A DNA stretch of 64,000 nt, from assembly GCA_965233705.1 (NCBI GenBank), contig CBDDTF010000003.1, forward strand, positions 310,001-374,000, given 5' to 3'. Numbering within the stretch: position 1 is the stretch's first letter; every line of letters begins with the position of its first letter. A program made the translations under genes and the position numbers. The stretch comes from Algihabitans sp965233705 (GTDB taxonomy: Bacteria; Pseudomonadota; Alphaproteobacteria; Kiloniellales; DSM-21159). This document shows positions 36,471 to 46,193 of this stretch, piece by piece. The notes beneath the pieces are model-generated. The model worked only from the letters and a program-made list of their open reading frames with translations. It was not told the DNA's origin and ran no database searches.

Positions 36471-37075
36471 CCTTGCGGCTCTTCGGCGCTGCGTTGCTTG
36501 GCCTGCTCGGCCATCTCCTCGGCCTCGTGACCGGCGATCAGGCGCGCGCGCCGGCCGGTGAGGATCAGCCAGAAGGCCTGGACGAAGCGGAACAGCAGCA
36601 GCGCCAGCCCCAGCGGCAGGGCCGCGTAGGGAATCCAGCGCGGAATCGGCACCTCCTCGTAGTCCGCGGCGCCGGACAGCAGCTCGACCAGCACCCGCGG
36701 CACGTAGAGGTCCTCGGTGGGAATGCCGATGCGGTAGATCTTGCTGATGTAGTCCCAGGCGCCGACCAGCAGGATCGCCGCGTAGGCGATGCAGCACAGG
36801 CAGGCGAAGAGCACCAGCAGCCGCTCGACGCGGGCCGGGAACAGCTTGACGAAGGCGTCGATACCCAGATGGCTGCCGATCTTGACGCCGTAGGAGATGC
36901 CGAGCAGCACCATCCAGGCGAAGCAGTAGGTGGTCAGCTCCAGCGCCCAGACGAAGCCGGAGTTGAAGACGTAGCGCAGCACCACCTGGACGAAGGTCAC
37001 CAGCACCATGGCCGCAAAGAAGAAGGAGATCAGGTCCTCCTCGATGCGGTTGACGATCTGGCCGAGCTTGCTCAC
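36467..37075 (-). CDS. dctQ: TRAP transporter small permease
   Basis: A 202-residue DctQ subunit with four membrane helices; FAWMVLLGISYGVKIGSHLGIDAFV is the region typical of the family. The C-terminal tail is charged and slightly longer than usual. It pairs with DctM. It is separated from dctP by a 144-base gap that carries a strong hairpin. Confidence 0.92.
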   Translation of the reverse strand: MSKLGQIVNRIEEDLISFFFAAMVLVTFVQVVLRYVFNSGFVWALELTTYCFAWMVLLGISYGVKIGSHLGIDAFVKLFPARVERLLVLFACLCCIAYAAILLVGAWDYISKIYRIGIPTEDLYVPRVLVELLSGAADYEEVPIPRWIPYAALPLGLALLLFRFVQAFWLILTGRRARLIAGHEAEEMAEQAKQRSAEEPQG

Positions 37076-37100
37076 GGCCGCTGCCCCCGTTGTCGCTTGT

Positions 37101-37126
37101 TGTCGGCCGCTGCTGTCGGCCGCTGC
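37101..37126. repeat. 13-bp tandem repeat between dctP and dctQ
   Basis: TGTCGGCCGCTGC is repeated exactly at 37101-37113 and 37114-37126. Its first nine bases also occur in the five-copy repeat near 34 kb. Confidence 0.8.
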
Positions 37127-37163
37127 TGGTCTCGGCCCCGCTGGCGCGGCCGTCCGCCAGGCT

Positions 37164-37194
37164 CCCGCCGGCGGCGGATGACGCCGCCGGCGGG
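37164..37194 (-). terminator. Strong hairpin between dctP and dctQ
   Basis: A perfect 13-bp inverted repeat with a 5-base loop (CCCGCCGGCGGCG, GATGA, CGCCGCCGGCGGG) lies about 25 bases after the dctP stop. With no T run it is best read as a 3' stabiliser or attenuator that keeps the binding protein message in excess over the membrane subunits, as is common in TRAP operons. Confidence 0.75.
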
Positions 37195-37219
37195 GCCTCG
37201 CGCGGACCCGGGCGACCGC

Positions 37220-38254
37220 CTAGCTGCCGGTGTTGGCCGCCTGCGCCGCCTCGATGGTCGCGGCGCCGACGTCGTCCTCGAACTGCGCCCAGACCGGCTT
37301 CATAGCCTCGACCCACTTGGCCCGCTGTGCGTCGGACAGCGTGCGGATGGTGCCGCCGGCATCCAGGATCTTCTGCCGGTTCTCCTGGTTGATCTCGTAG
37401 GACATGGTGTTCCGCGTCTCCGTGACCTCCATCAGGATGCCGTGGAGCTGGTCGCGGACCTCCGGCTCGAGGCCGTTCCACCACTCGGCCGAGACGGTGA
37501 CCAGGTAGTCGATGATGCCGTGGTTGGTCTCGGTGATGCCGTCCTGCACCTCGAAGAACTTCTTGGTGTAGATGTTCGACCAGGTGTTCTCCTGCCCGTC
37601 GACCACGCCGGTCTGCAGCGCGCCGTAGACCTCGGAGAAGGCCATCTTCTGGGGATTGGCGTCGAGCGCGCGGAACTGCGCCTCCAGCACGTCGGAGGTC
37701 TGAATGCGGAACTTCAGCCCCGCCGCGTCCGCCGGCTCCAGCAGCGGCCGGTTGGCCGAGAGCTGCTTCATGCCGTTGTGCCAGTAGGCCAGGCCCAGCA
37801 GGCCGCGGTCCTCCATGATGCCCAGCAGCTCCTGACCGGTTTCGCCGGCCTGGAAGCGGTCGACCGCGTCGATGTCGGCGAACATGAAGGGCAGGTCGAA
37901 GATGCGGTAGCGCTTGGTGTACTTCTCGAACTTCGACAGCGAGGGGGCGGCGAACTGCACGTCGCCGAGCTGCATCGCCTCCAGCACCTTGTCGTCGTTG
38001 TAGAGCTGCGAGTTGGGGTAGACCTCCAGGCAGGCGACCCCGTCCATCTCGCTGTTCACCCGCTCGGCGAAGAGCGCGGCCGCCTCGCCCTTGGGGTGGC
38101 CCTGGGCGGCGGTGACGTGGCTGAACTTGATGACCATCTCGCCGTCGTCGCACTGGTTCTGGGCCTGGGCCGGCGCGGCGGCGAGCAGGCCGAGCGCGGC
38201 GGTGCCGGCCAGCAGCGCCGCCAGACGGCGCGTCACTGTCAGTTTGCGTGTCAT
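37220..38254 (-). CDS. dctP: TRAP transporter substrate-binding protein
   Basis: A 344-residue periplasmic DctP protein. A signal peptide is cut near AQA at about 31. Ligand-binding motifs include FRIQTSDVLEAQFRALDANP, which contains the conserved carboxylate-binding Arg, and YGALQTGVVDGQENTW. The family usually binds C4-dicarboxylates or related organic acids; the exact ligand cannot be told. The ATG at 38254 has GGGAGG 11 bases upstream. It is the first gene of dctPQM-SDR-oxidoreductase. The 264-base upstream gap to the divergent Anbu gene shows no clear operator. Confidence 0.93.
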   Translation of the reverse strand: MTRKLTVTRRLAALLAGTAALGLLAAAPAQAQNQCDDGEMVIKFSHVTAAQGHPKGEAAALFAERVNSEMDGVACLEVYPNSQLYNDDKVLEAMQLGDVQFAAPSLSKFEKYTKRYRIFDLPFMFADIDAVDRFQAGETGQELLGIMEDRGLLGLAYWHNGMKQLSANRPLLEPADAAGLKFRIQTSDVLEAQFRALDANPQKMAFSEVYGALQTGVVDGQENTWSNIYTKKFFEVQDGITETNHGIIDYLVTVSAEWWNGLEPEVRDQLHGILMEVTETRNTMSYEINQENRQKILDAGGTIRTLSDAQRAKWVEAMKPVWAQFEDDVGAATIEAAQAANTGS

Positions 38255-38518
38255 CGTCTCTTTGTCCTCCCTGATGAGGTCCTCGGCGCGTTGTCGCGTC
38301 TGGGAGCGGGGCGAACCCCTTTTTGGGGGATACGGTAGCAGCCGGGGCCGCAATCCACCAACAGGAACACCGGCATGATCGCTTCGCGCAGAGCGAGAGT
38401 CACGCGCGCGATTAGCCCGGCGGGCGGTGGTGGCCGAGGCTTGCTGCGTTGCCGAAAGCTTGCCAGCATTCGCCGGTGCCGGTCGGCGGGCGACTCGGCG
38501 GTCTGACGGGAGCGGCGG

Positions 38519-39295
38519 GTGACCTACTGCCTGGGGATCAAGGTCGAGGAGGGGCTGGTGCTGCTGGCCGACGGCCGCATCACCGTCGGCCAGCAGGTCA
38601 GCAACGCCCGCAAGGCCACGCTGCACGGCCCGGCAGAGGGCGACGGGCGTGGCGCCCAGGTGGCGATCATGACCTCCGGCCTGCGCTCCCTGCGCGACAA
38701 GACGCTGGCCTACTTCGACCGCGACCAGCGCCGCGACCACAAGCACGGCTTCGCCAGCATGCTGGAGGCGGTCAGCGTCTACGGCGCGGCGCTGCGCGTC
38801 GTGGCCGAGGAGGACCGCGAGGCGCTGGAGCGCTCGGAGCTGACCTTCAACCTGCACGCGATCCTGGCCGGGCATCTGCCGGACGACCCGGAGCCGGCGA
38901 TGTTCCTGGTCTATCCCGAGGGCAACTGGATCGAGGTCGACGCTCGCACGCCCTACCTCTCGATCGGCGCCACAGCCTACGGCAAGCCGATCCTCGACCG
39001 CGCGCTCGACTTCCGCACGCCGCTGCGCACCGCCCTCAAGCTGGCCTACCTCTCCTTCGATTCGACCCGCTTTTCCTCGGCCGACGTGGGCTATCCGATC
39101 GACATGCTGACCTACGTCCGGGCCGACCGGCGCTGGCGCGAGGCGCAGTACGACTACGACGACCTGCGCGCCCAGCGGCAGTGGTGGAACGCGCAGATCA
39201 CCGAGCTGGCCGCGCGCATGCCCGACGGGCCCTGGACCGAGGCGCTGCTGACCGAAGAGCAGCGGGCCCGCCTGAGTCTGGTGCGGCCGGAGTGA
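38519..39295 (+). CDS. Anbu-type proteasome-like protease
   Basis: A 258-residue member of the N-terminal nucleophile family called Anbu (ancestral beta subunit). The N-terminus MTYCLGI exposes Thr after Met removal, and LLADGRITVG plus SIGATAYGKPILDRAL are characteristic. Anbu proteins form ring or helical oligomers of unclear substrate range. The start is a GTG (38519) preceded by GGAG. The usual partners (DUF403 alpha-E protein, ATP-grasp protein, transglutaminase-like protease) are not adjacent: dctP lies on one side and flhG on the other. Confidence 0.9.
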   Translation: MTYCLGIKVEEGLVLLADGRITVGQQVSNARKATLHGPAEGDGRGAQVAIMTSGLRSLRDKTLAYFDRDQRRDHKHGFASMLEAVSVYGAALRVVAEEDREALERSELTFNLHAILAGHLPDDPEPAMFLVYPEGNWIEVDARTPYLSIGATAYGKPILDRALDFRTPLRTALKLAYLSFDSTRFSSADVGYPIDMLTYVRADRRWREAQYDYDDLRAQRQWWNAQITELAARMPDGPWTEALLTEEQRARLSLVRPE

Positions 39296-39332
39296 GGCGG
39301 CGGCCTGGGCCGGCCGGGGGCCGCACGGGCCG

Positions 39333-39356
39333 GCGCGATCTGCGTCGAAATCGCGC
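39333..39356. terminator. Hairpin in the convergent gap between the Anbu gene and flhG
   Basis: GCGCGAT and ATCGCGC form a 7-bp stem with a 10-base loop. The gap 39296-39413 between the two converging genes is AT-rich in its right half (39370-39420), so it may end transcription from both sides. Confidence 0.45.
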
Positions 39357-39413
39357 GCAGTTCGATCGCGAAATTTAAGCGAAAGCCCGCGATAAATAAG
39401 ACATTAATCCTGT

Positions 39414-40220
39414 CTATTTGAGCGGGAACAGCAGCTCGCGGGCGATCGCCTCGATGTCTTGCGCCGCCGGGGTGTTGGGGTGGCGCACCAGCAGCGGGGC
39501 CTGGTGGCGGATCGCCTCGCGCACATGCGGGTCGCGGCGCACGATGCCGGCCAGCGGCGGCGAGATCTTGAGAAAGGATTCGCAGGCCTTGCGCAGGGTG
39601 CCGTAGGTGCGCTCGCCGTCGGCCTTGTCGGCGGCCATGTTGACCACCAGCCGCAGGTCGGCGCCGGGCCGGTTCATCGCCAGCAGCTTGATGAAGGCAT
39701 AGGCGTCGGTCATGGCGGTCGGCTCGTCGGTCGTCACCACCAGGCAGGTCTGGGCGCGCGCGGCGAGGAAGCGCACGGTGCGCTCGATCCCGGCGCCGAG
39801 GTCGAGCAGCACCCGGTCGTAGCGGCCGGAGAGTTGGCCGAGGTCGGCCATCAGGCGGCCCAGGCGGGCCGGCTCCAGGGCGGCCAGGCTGCCCGAGCCC
39901 GAGCGGCCGGCGATCACCGAGAAGCCGCAGGCCTCCACCGTCTCGGCCGCCGTCTCCAGGGCGTAGCGGCCCTGCAGCACGCCGCCGAGGTCGTGGCGCG
40001 GCGTCAGGCCGAGCTGCACGTCCACGTTGGCCAGGCCCAGGTCGCCGTCGAACAGCAGCGCGCGCTGGCCCAGGCGCTCGAAGGCCGTGGCCAGGCCGAT
40101 CGACAGCCAGGTCTTGCCGACGCCGCCCTTGCCGGAGGCGACGGCGATCATGTTGGGCAGCGGACCGTTGTGGGCGGTCGGCGTGCCGGCGGCGGCATCG
40201 AGCGGGCGGGCGAGGGTCAT
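39414..40220 (-). CDS. flhG: MinD/ParA-like flagellar number regulator FlhG
   Basis: A 268-residue P-loop ATPase with the deviant Walker A KGGVGKT (31-37), LFDGDLGLANVD and the switch region DLGAGIE. In polar flagellates FlhG restricts flagellar number by acting on FlhF. Its start overlaps the flhF stop (ATGA). It is the last gene of the fliF-to-flhG run. Confidence 0.88.
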   Translation of the reverse strand: MTLARPLDAAAGTPTAHNGPLPNMIAVASGKGGVGKTWLSIGLATAFERLGQRALLFDGDLGLANVDVQLGLTPRHDLGGVLQGRYALETAAETVEACGFSVIAGRSGSGSLAALEPARLGRLMADLGQLSGRYDRVLLDLGAGIERTVRFLAARAQTCLVVTTDEPTAMTDAYAFIKLLAMNRPGADLRLVVNMAADKADGERTYGTLRKACESFLKISPPLAGIVRRDPHVREAIRHQAPLLVRHPNTPAAQDIEAIARELLFPLK

Positions 40221-41227
40221 CGGAAGGTTCCCGTGGCGGGCAGGAGGTCGTCGTCGGCGAAGCTGTCGCGGGCGGCCGCGCCGGCCCAGGCCGGAGCCAG
40301 GAGCTTTGCCAGTCCGCGCGGCGTAAGGGGGCTGAGGCCCGAGCCCAGGCTGGGCGAGACGCCGCCGGCCATGAGGGAGAGCTGCGCGGCCTGCGCGGCG
40401 GCCAGCACGCCGCCGAAGCGGCGGGCCGCGTCCAGCCGGGTCGGGACGAACAGACGGGCGCCGATCTCGGAGAAGGCGAGCGCGGACTCCGCCGCCTCCA
40501 GGGCATCGCCGCCGGCGGGCTGCACCAGCAGGCCGAGGGCGTCGGCGGCCTGCAGGGCGCCGCTCAGCGGCGCCAGTTCCTCGGCCAGGAAGGGGTTGAC
40601 GCCCATGGTGTCGATCACGATCAGCCGGCCGGGCGGCACCTTCTCCAGCACCCCGGCGAGCTGGGCCGGAGTCTCGGCGATCGACAGCGGACTGCCGATC
40701 GCCTTGGCGAAGGCGCTGACCTGCTCGCGCGCACCGGCGCTGACCGTGTCCATCGAGACCAGGTGGGTGGCGCGGCCGGCCAGGCGGGCGTGGGCGCAGA
40801 GCTTGGCGGCGGTCGCCGTCTTGCCGGCGCCCGGCGGGCCCATCAGCAGCAGCGGCGCCGCGCCGGTGTTGCCGGTCTTGCGGAAGGGCAGGGGCGCGAA
40901 GTCGAGCACCTCGGCGAGCGCGGCGGTCAGCATCTCGCCAGGCCCCGCGGCCCCGGCCTGGGCGCCGGCGTTGAGCAGGCGGTCGGCCAGCCCGTTCGGC
41001 ACGCGGTGCGCCTCGAGCAGTTCCGAGAGATCGCTCAGCCACTCGGCGGCGACGCGCAGGTCCTGCTGCGGCGTCTCCGGCGCGCCGGGGTCGTCCTGCG
41101 CGGCCGTGACCTTGACGCTGCCGTCGATCTCCTGGGTCGAGAGGATCACCGACTCCTCACCGAGACGCTCGCGCACCAGCGCCATGGCCTCGGGCAGGGT
41201 CTTGGCGGTGAAGGTCTTCAGGCGCAT
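40217..41227 (-). CDS. flhF: SRP-type GTPase FlhF
   Basis: A 336-residue GTPase related to Ffh/FtsY that sets the place of flagellar assembly. G1 is GPPGAGKT (130-137), followed by VSMDTVSAGAREQ and the G3 motif DTMG. The N-terminal B domain is short. It lies between flhA and flhG as in many flagellated bacteria. Confidence 0.9.
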   Translation of the reverse strand: MRLKTFTAKTLPEAMALVRERLGEESVILSTQEIDGSVKVTAAQDDPGAPETPQQDLRVAAEWLSDLSELLEAHRVPNGLADRLLNAGAQAGAAGPGEMLTAALAEVLDFAPLPFRKTGNTGAAPLLLMGPPGAGKTATAAKLCAHARLAGRATHLVSMDTVSAGAREQVSAFAKAIGSPLSIAETPAQLAGVLEKVPPGRLIVIDTMGVNPFLAEELAPLSGALQAADALGLLVQPAGGDALEAAESALAFSEIGARLFVPTRLDAARRFGGVLAAAQAAQLSLMAGGVSPSLGSGLSPLTPRGLAKLLAPAWAGAAARDSFADDDLLPATGTFR

Positions 41228-41258
41228 GGGGTGGGCGGGTCCTTGCGGTGCGGGGGCA

Positions 41259-43382
41259 TCAGATCTGGCCGACGGTCTTCAGCTTGGCCTTGGGGTGGAT
41301 CTCGTTCTGGCTGAGAACCATGGTTTGCGGCCGGAACCGCTCGACGATCGAGCGCACATAGGGGCGCACGCCGGGACTGGTCAGCAGCGCCGGGCTCTCG
41401 CCCAGCATGGCCTGCCGTTCGAAGGTCTGGCGCACGGTGGAGATGAACTCCTGCAGCTTGGAGGGCGCCATCGCCAGGTGCTTCTCCTCGCCGTCGCCGA
41501 TCAGCGCTTCGGCGAAGGCCTGCTCCCAGCCCGGCGAGAGGGTAATCAGCGGCAGCAGCCCGTCGTCGGCGGCGGCGGCGTTGGAGATCTGCCGGGCGAT
41601 GCGCGCGCGCACATGCTCGGTGATGTGCAGCACGCTGCGGGTGTAGCCGCAGGCCTCCTGAATGCCTTCGAGGATGGTCGGCAGGTCGCGGATCGAGATG
41701 CGCTCGCCCAGCAGGTTCTGCAGCACCCGCTGCACGCCGCCGACCGAGATGGTGTTGGGGATCAGGTCCTCGACCAGCTTCTTCTGGTCGCCCTCCAGCT
41801 CGTCCAGCAGCTTCTGGGTTTCGGCGTAGGACAGCAGCTCCGCCATGTTGTCCTTCACCACCTCGGTCAGGTGGGTGGTGATCACGGTGGTCGGCTCGAC
41901 CACGGTGTAGCCGCGGAACAGCGCCTCCTCGCGCGCCGCCTCCTCGACCCAGAGGGCGGGCAGGCCGAAGGTCGGCTCCACGGTCTCCTCGCCGGGCAGG
42001 GTGATCTGGTCGCCGCGCGGGTCCATCACCAGCAGGTGGCCGGGCCGCAGCTCGCCGGCGCCGGCCTCGATCTCTTTGATCCGGATCACGTAGCTGTTGG
42101 GCGAGAGCTGCAGGTTGTCCTGAATGCGCACCGACGGCAGGACGAAGCCGGCCTCCTGGGCGAGCTGACGGCGCAGTCCCTTGATCTGGTCGGTCAGGCG
42201 GCGGCCGCCCTCGGCGCTCAGCAGGCTGAGCAGGCCGTAGCCCAGCTCCAGGCGGATCTGGTCGATCTGCAGGGCCTGGGCGATCGGCTCCTCGGCGGCC
42301 GGCTCGGGCGCGGCGGCCGTGGCCTCGGCCTCGGCGCGCTCCTGCTCCTGGGCGCTGTTGCGCTGGTACAGCAGCCAGGCGGCGCCGCCGCTGACCAGCG
42401 CCAGGATGACGAAGGGCAGGAAGGGAATGCCCGGCAGCAACGCCAGGGCCAGCATCAGCACGGCGGCGAGGGCCAGCGCCTTGGGATAGCCACCGAGCTG
42501 GCTGAACAGCGCCTCGTCGGCCGAGCCGGTGGAGGCGGCCTTGGAAACCAGCAGGCCGGCGCCGGTGGAGACGATCAGGGCGGGGATCTGCGAGACCAGG
42601 CCGTCGCCGACGGTCAGTACGGTGTAGTTCCGCGCCGCCTCGCCGAAGCTCAGCTCCATCTGGGCGACGCCGATGACGATGCCGCCGATGATGTTGATGA
42701 AGGTGATCAGAAGGCCGGCGATGGCGTCGCCGCGCACGAACTTCGAGGCACCGTCCATGGCGCCGTAGAAGTTGCTTTCGTCCTCCAGCTCCTTGCGGCG
42801 GCGGCGCGCCTCGTTCTCGTCGATCAGCCCGGCCGAGAGGTCGGCGTCGATGGCCATCTGCTTGCCCGGCATGGCGTCCAGGCTGAAGCGGGCCGAGACC
42901 TCGGCGATGCGCCCCGAGCCCTTGGTGATGACCATGAAGTTCACGATGATCAGGATCGCGAAGACGATGATCCCGATCACGAAGTTGCCGCCCATCACGA
43001 AGTTGCCGAAGGCTTCGATGACGTCGCCGGCGGCGTCGGTGCCCTCGTGCCCGTTGCTGAGGATCAGGCGGGTCGAGGCCAGGTTGAGCGACAGGCGCAG
43101 CATCGTGGCGATCAGCAGCACCGTCGGGAAGGAGCTGAAGTCCAGCGCCCGGTTGATGAAGAGCACGACCATCAGCACCAGGACCGAGAAGGTCATGGAG
43201 ATGGCCAGCGACATGTCCAGCAGCCAGGACGGCATGGGCAGGATGAGCACCACCAGGATGCACACCACGCCCAGCGCAAGCGCCACGTCGCCGTGCTTCA
43301 TCGCCTCGCTGAGGCCGCCGGCAAGCCGTCCGCCCCCCAGCAGCCGGCTGGCAACACCGCCCGATTCGCTGGTTTCCGCCAT
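41259..43382 (-). CDS. flhA: Flagellar export protein FlhA
   Basis: A 707-residue gate component of the flagellar type III export apparatus. The N-terminal half has about eight membrane helices. The conserved cytoplasmic FHIPEP loop region includes RLSLNLASTRLIL and GSGRIAEVSARFSLDAMPGKQMAID. The C-terminal half is the cytosolic ring domain that docks substrate-chaperone complexes. FlhB and FliP/Q/R are not in this window. Confidence 0.96.
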   Translation of the reverse strand: MAETSESGGVASRLLGGGRLAGGLSEAMKHGDVALALGVVCILVVLILPMPSWLLDMSLAISMTFSVLVLMVVLFINRALDFSSFPTVLLIATMLRLSLNLASTRLILSNGHEGTDAAGDVIEAFGNFVMGGNFVIGIIVFAILIIVNFMVITKGSGRIAEVSARFSLDAMPGKQMAIDADLSAGLIDENEARRRRKELEDESNFYGAMDGASKFVRGDAIAGLLITFINIIGGIVIGVAQMELSFGEAARNYTVLTVGDGLVSQIPALIVSTGAGLLVSKAASTGSADEALFSQLGGYPKALALAAVLMLALALLPGIPFLPFVILALVSGGAAWLLYQRNSAQEQERAEAEATAAAPEPAAEEPIAQALQIDQIRLELGYGLLSLLSAEGGRRLTDQIKGLRRQLAQEAGFVLPSVRIQDNLQLSPNSYVIRIKEIEAGAGELRPGHLLVMDPRGDQITLPGEETVEPTFGLPALWVEEAAREEALFRGYTVVEPTTVITTHLTEVVKDNMAELLSYAETQKLLDELEGDQKKLVEDLIPNTISVGGVQRVLQNLLGERISIRDLPTILEGIQEACGYTRSVLHITEHVRARIARQISNAAAADDGLLPLITLSPGWEQAFAEALIGDGEEKHLAMAPSKLQEFISTVRQTFERQAMLGESPALLTSPGVRPYVRSIVERFRPQTMVLSQNEIHPKAKLKTVGQI

Positions 43383-43423
43383 CGTCGTCCGCCCTAGACC
43401 CTGTCCGTGCTAGCTGTCCGACC

Positions 43424-44863
<1,440 letters not shown>

Positions 44864-44929
44864 CGTCCCGTCACTCCTTCACGGACCGGCACCCGGCGGC
44901 GCTGCGGCCCACTCTCTAATCTTTGCGGT

Positions 44930-45793
44930 TCAGTCGAAGTAGGTGACCCGCTCTGCCGGCGGCAGAAGCGTGTTGAAGACCATTTCCAGCCGGCGCGGGT
45001 TCTCCTGCCGGCTGATCGAGGCGGCGCCCAGGGCGTAGAGCTGCATGACGGTCCGCTCGGCGCCGGAGTTGCGGTCGAGTTTGCTGGCCAGCGGGTTGAA
45101 GACCATGTTGGCCAGGATCGCGCCGTAGAAGGTGGTCAGCAGGGCCACGGCCATGGCCGGGCCGATGGTGCTGGGGTCCTCGAGCTGGCCGAGCATCTGC
45201 ACCAGGCCGACCAGGGTGCCGATCAGCCCCATGGCCGGGGCCACCTCGCCGGCGCGGCGCAGCACGCCGGCGGAGCGCTGGTGGCGCTGGCTGGTCGCCT
45301 CCACCTCCTGGGTCAGGATGCGCTCGACCTCTTCGCCGGGCGTGCCGTCGACCACCAGCGTCATGGATTTGTGCAGGAAGCGGTCGGCCTTCAGGCTGTC
45401 GAGCTCCTGCTGCAGCCCCAGCACCCCCTTGGAGCGCGCCTGCTCGGCCAGGTTCAGCATGCGCAGGGCCGCGTCGCGCGGGCGGTCGACATGGTAGAGG
45501 ATCGCGCGCAGCATCACCGACTGGGCCTTGATGACCTCGCCGAAGGTGTAGCTGATGGTGGTCACCATGAAGGTGCCGCCCAGCACGATCAGCAGGGCCG
45601 GGGCGTCCAGGAAGGAGCCCGGGGAGCCGCCCAGCGCCATCGCCGTCACGATCAGCGCGAAGGCGCCGACGGCGCCGAGGATGGTGGCGAAGTCCAGGCT
45701 CGGCTTGGCGGGCTGCAGCGCCGGCGGCGCCATGCGGCCGGCACCGCTTGCGGCCGCCTGTCCGGTACCCTGGGTGGCTTCGACGTTGGCCAT
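44930..45793 (-). CDS. motA: Flagellar stator protein MotA/PomA type
   Basis: A 287-residue MotA with four membrane helices (first at about 34-54). The cytoplasmic loop and the GEVAPAMGLIGTLVGLVQML and TTFYGAILANMVFNPLA segments near the third and fourth helices are typical. A 30-residue N-terminal extension precedes helix one. The motB partner is not adjacent and not in the window. Whether it uses protons or sodium cannot be decided. Confidence 0.9.
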   Translation of the reverse strand: MANVEATQGTGQAAASGAGRMAPPALQPAKPSLDFATILGAVGAFALIVTAMALGGSPGSFLDAPALLIVLGGTFMVTTISYTFGEVIKAQSVMLRAILYHVDRPRDAALRMLNLAEQARSKGVLGLQQELDSLKADRFLHKSMTLVVDGTPGEEVERILTQEVEATSQRHQRSAGVLRRAGEVAPAMGLIGTLVGLVQMLGQLEDPSTIGPAMAVALLTTFYGAILANMVFNPLASKLDRNSGAERTVMQLYALGAASISRQENPRRLEMVFNTLLPPAERVTYFD

Positions 45794-45836
45794 GGAAGCT
45801 GGCGTCCCTTGCTCCTGCGTCGCGCGCGCTGCGCTG

Positions 45837-46190
45837 CTAGCTGCGGTCCATCTTGATGATCTCGGTCATGGTCACGCCGAGGCGGTCCTCCACGACCACC
45901 ACCTCGCCGCGCGCGACGAGACGGTTGTTGACGTAGATGTCGATCGCCTCGCCGACCTTGCGGTCGAGCTCGACCACCGCGCCGCGGCCGAGCTTGAGAA
46001 GCTGGCTGACCTGCATGGTGGACTTGCCCAGCACGGCGGAGACCTGCACCGGGATGTCGTAGACCGCCTCCAGCTCGCGCGCGTTGGTCGGCGGCTTGTC
46101 GGCGCCGGACGGCAGGCCGCCCTCGTCCGGCTCGGCCGGCGCGGGCTGGTCGTCCAGGTCGGTCAGTTCGAGAGACTCGTCGTCGGCCAT
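45837..46190 (-). CDS. fliN: Flagellar motor switch protein FliN
   Basis: A 117-residue C-ring protein. After a 35-residue acidic Pro-rich N-terminus comes the SpoA domain with VYDIPVQVSAVLGKSTM and GEAIDIYVNNRLVARGEVVVVEDRLGV. It forms the bottom of the switch with FliG and FliM. It lies 3 bases after fliH. Confidence 0.94.
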   Translation of the reverse strand: MADDESLELTDLDDQPAPAEPDEGGLPSGADKPPTNARELEAVYDIPVQVSAVLGKSTMQVSQLLKLGRGAVVELDRKVGEAIDIYVNNRLVARGEVVVVEDRLGVTMTEIIKMDRS

Positions 46191-46193
46191 GTC

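Noticed and set aside
39459..43397. A 1312-codon open frame antisense to flhA-flhF-flhG
   Set aside because: Same reasoning; the opposite strand encodes three proteins with clear motifs.
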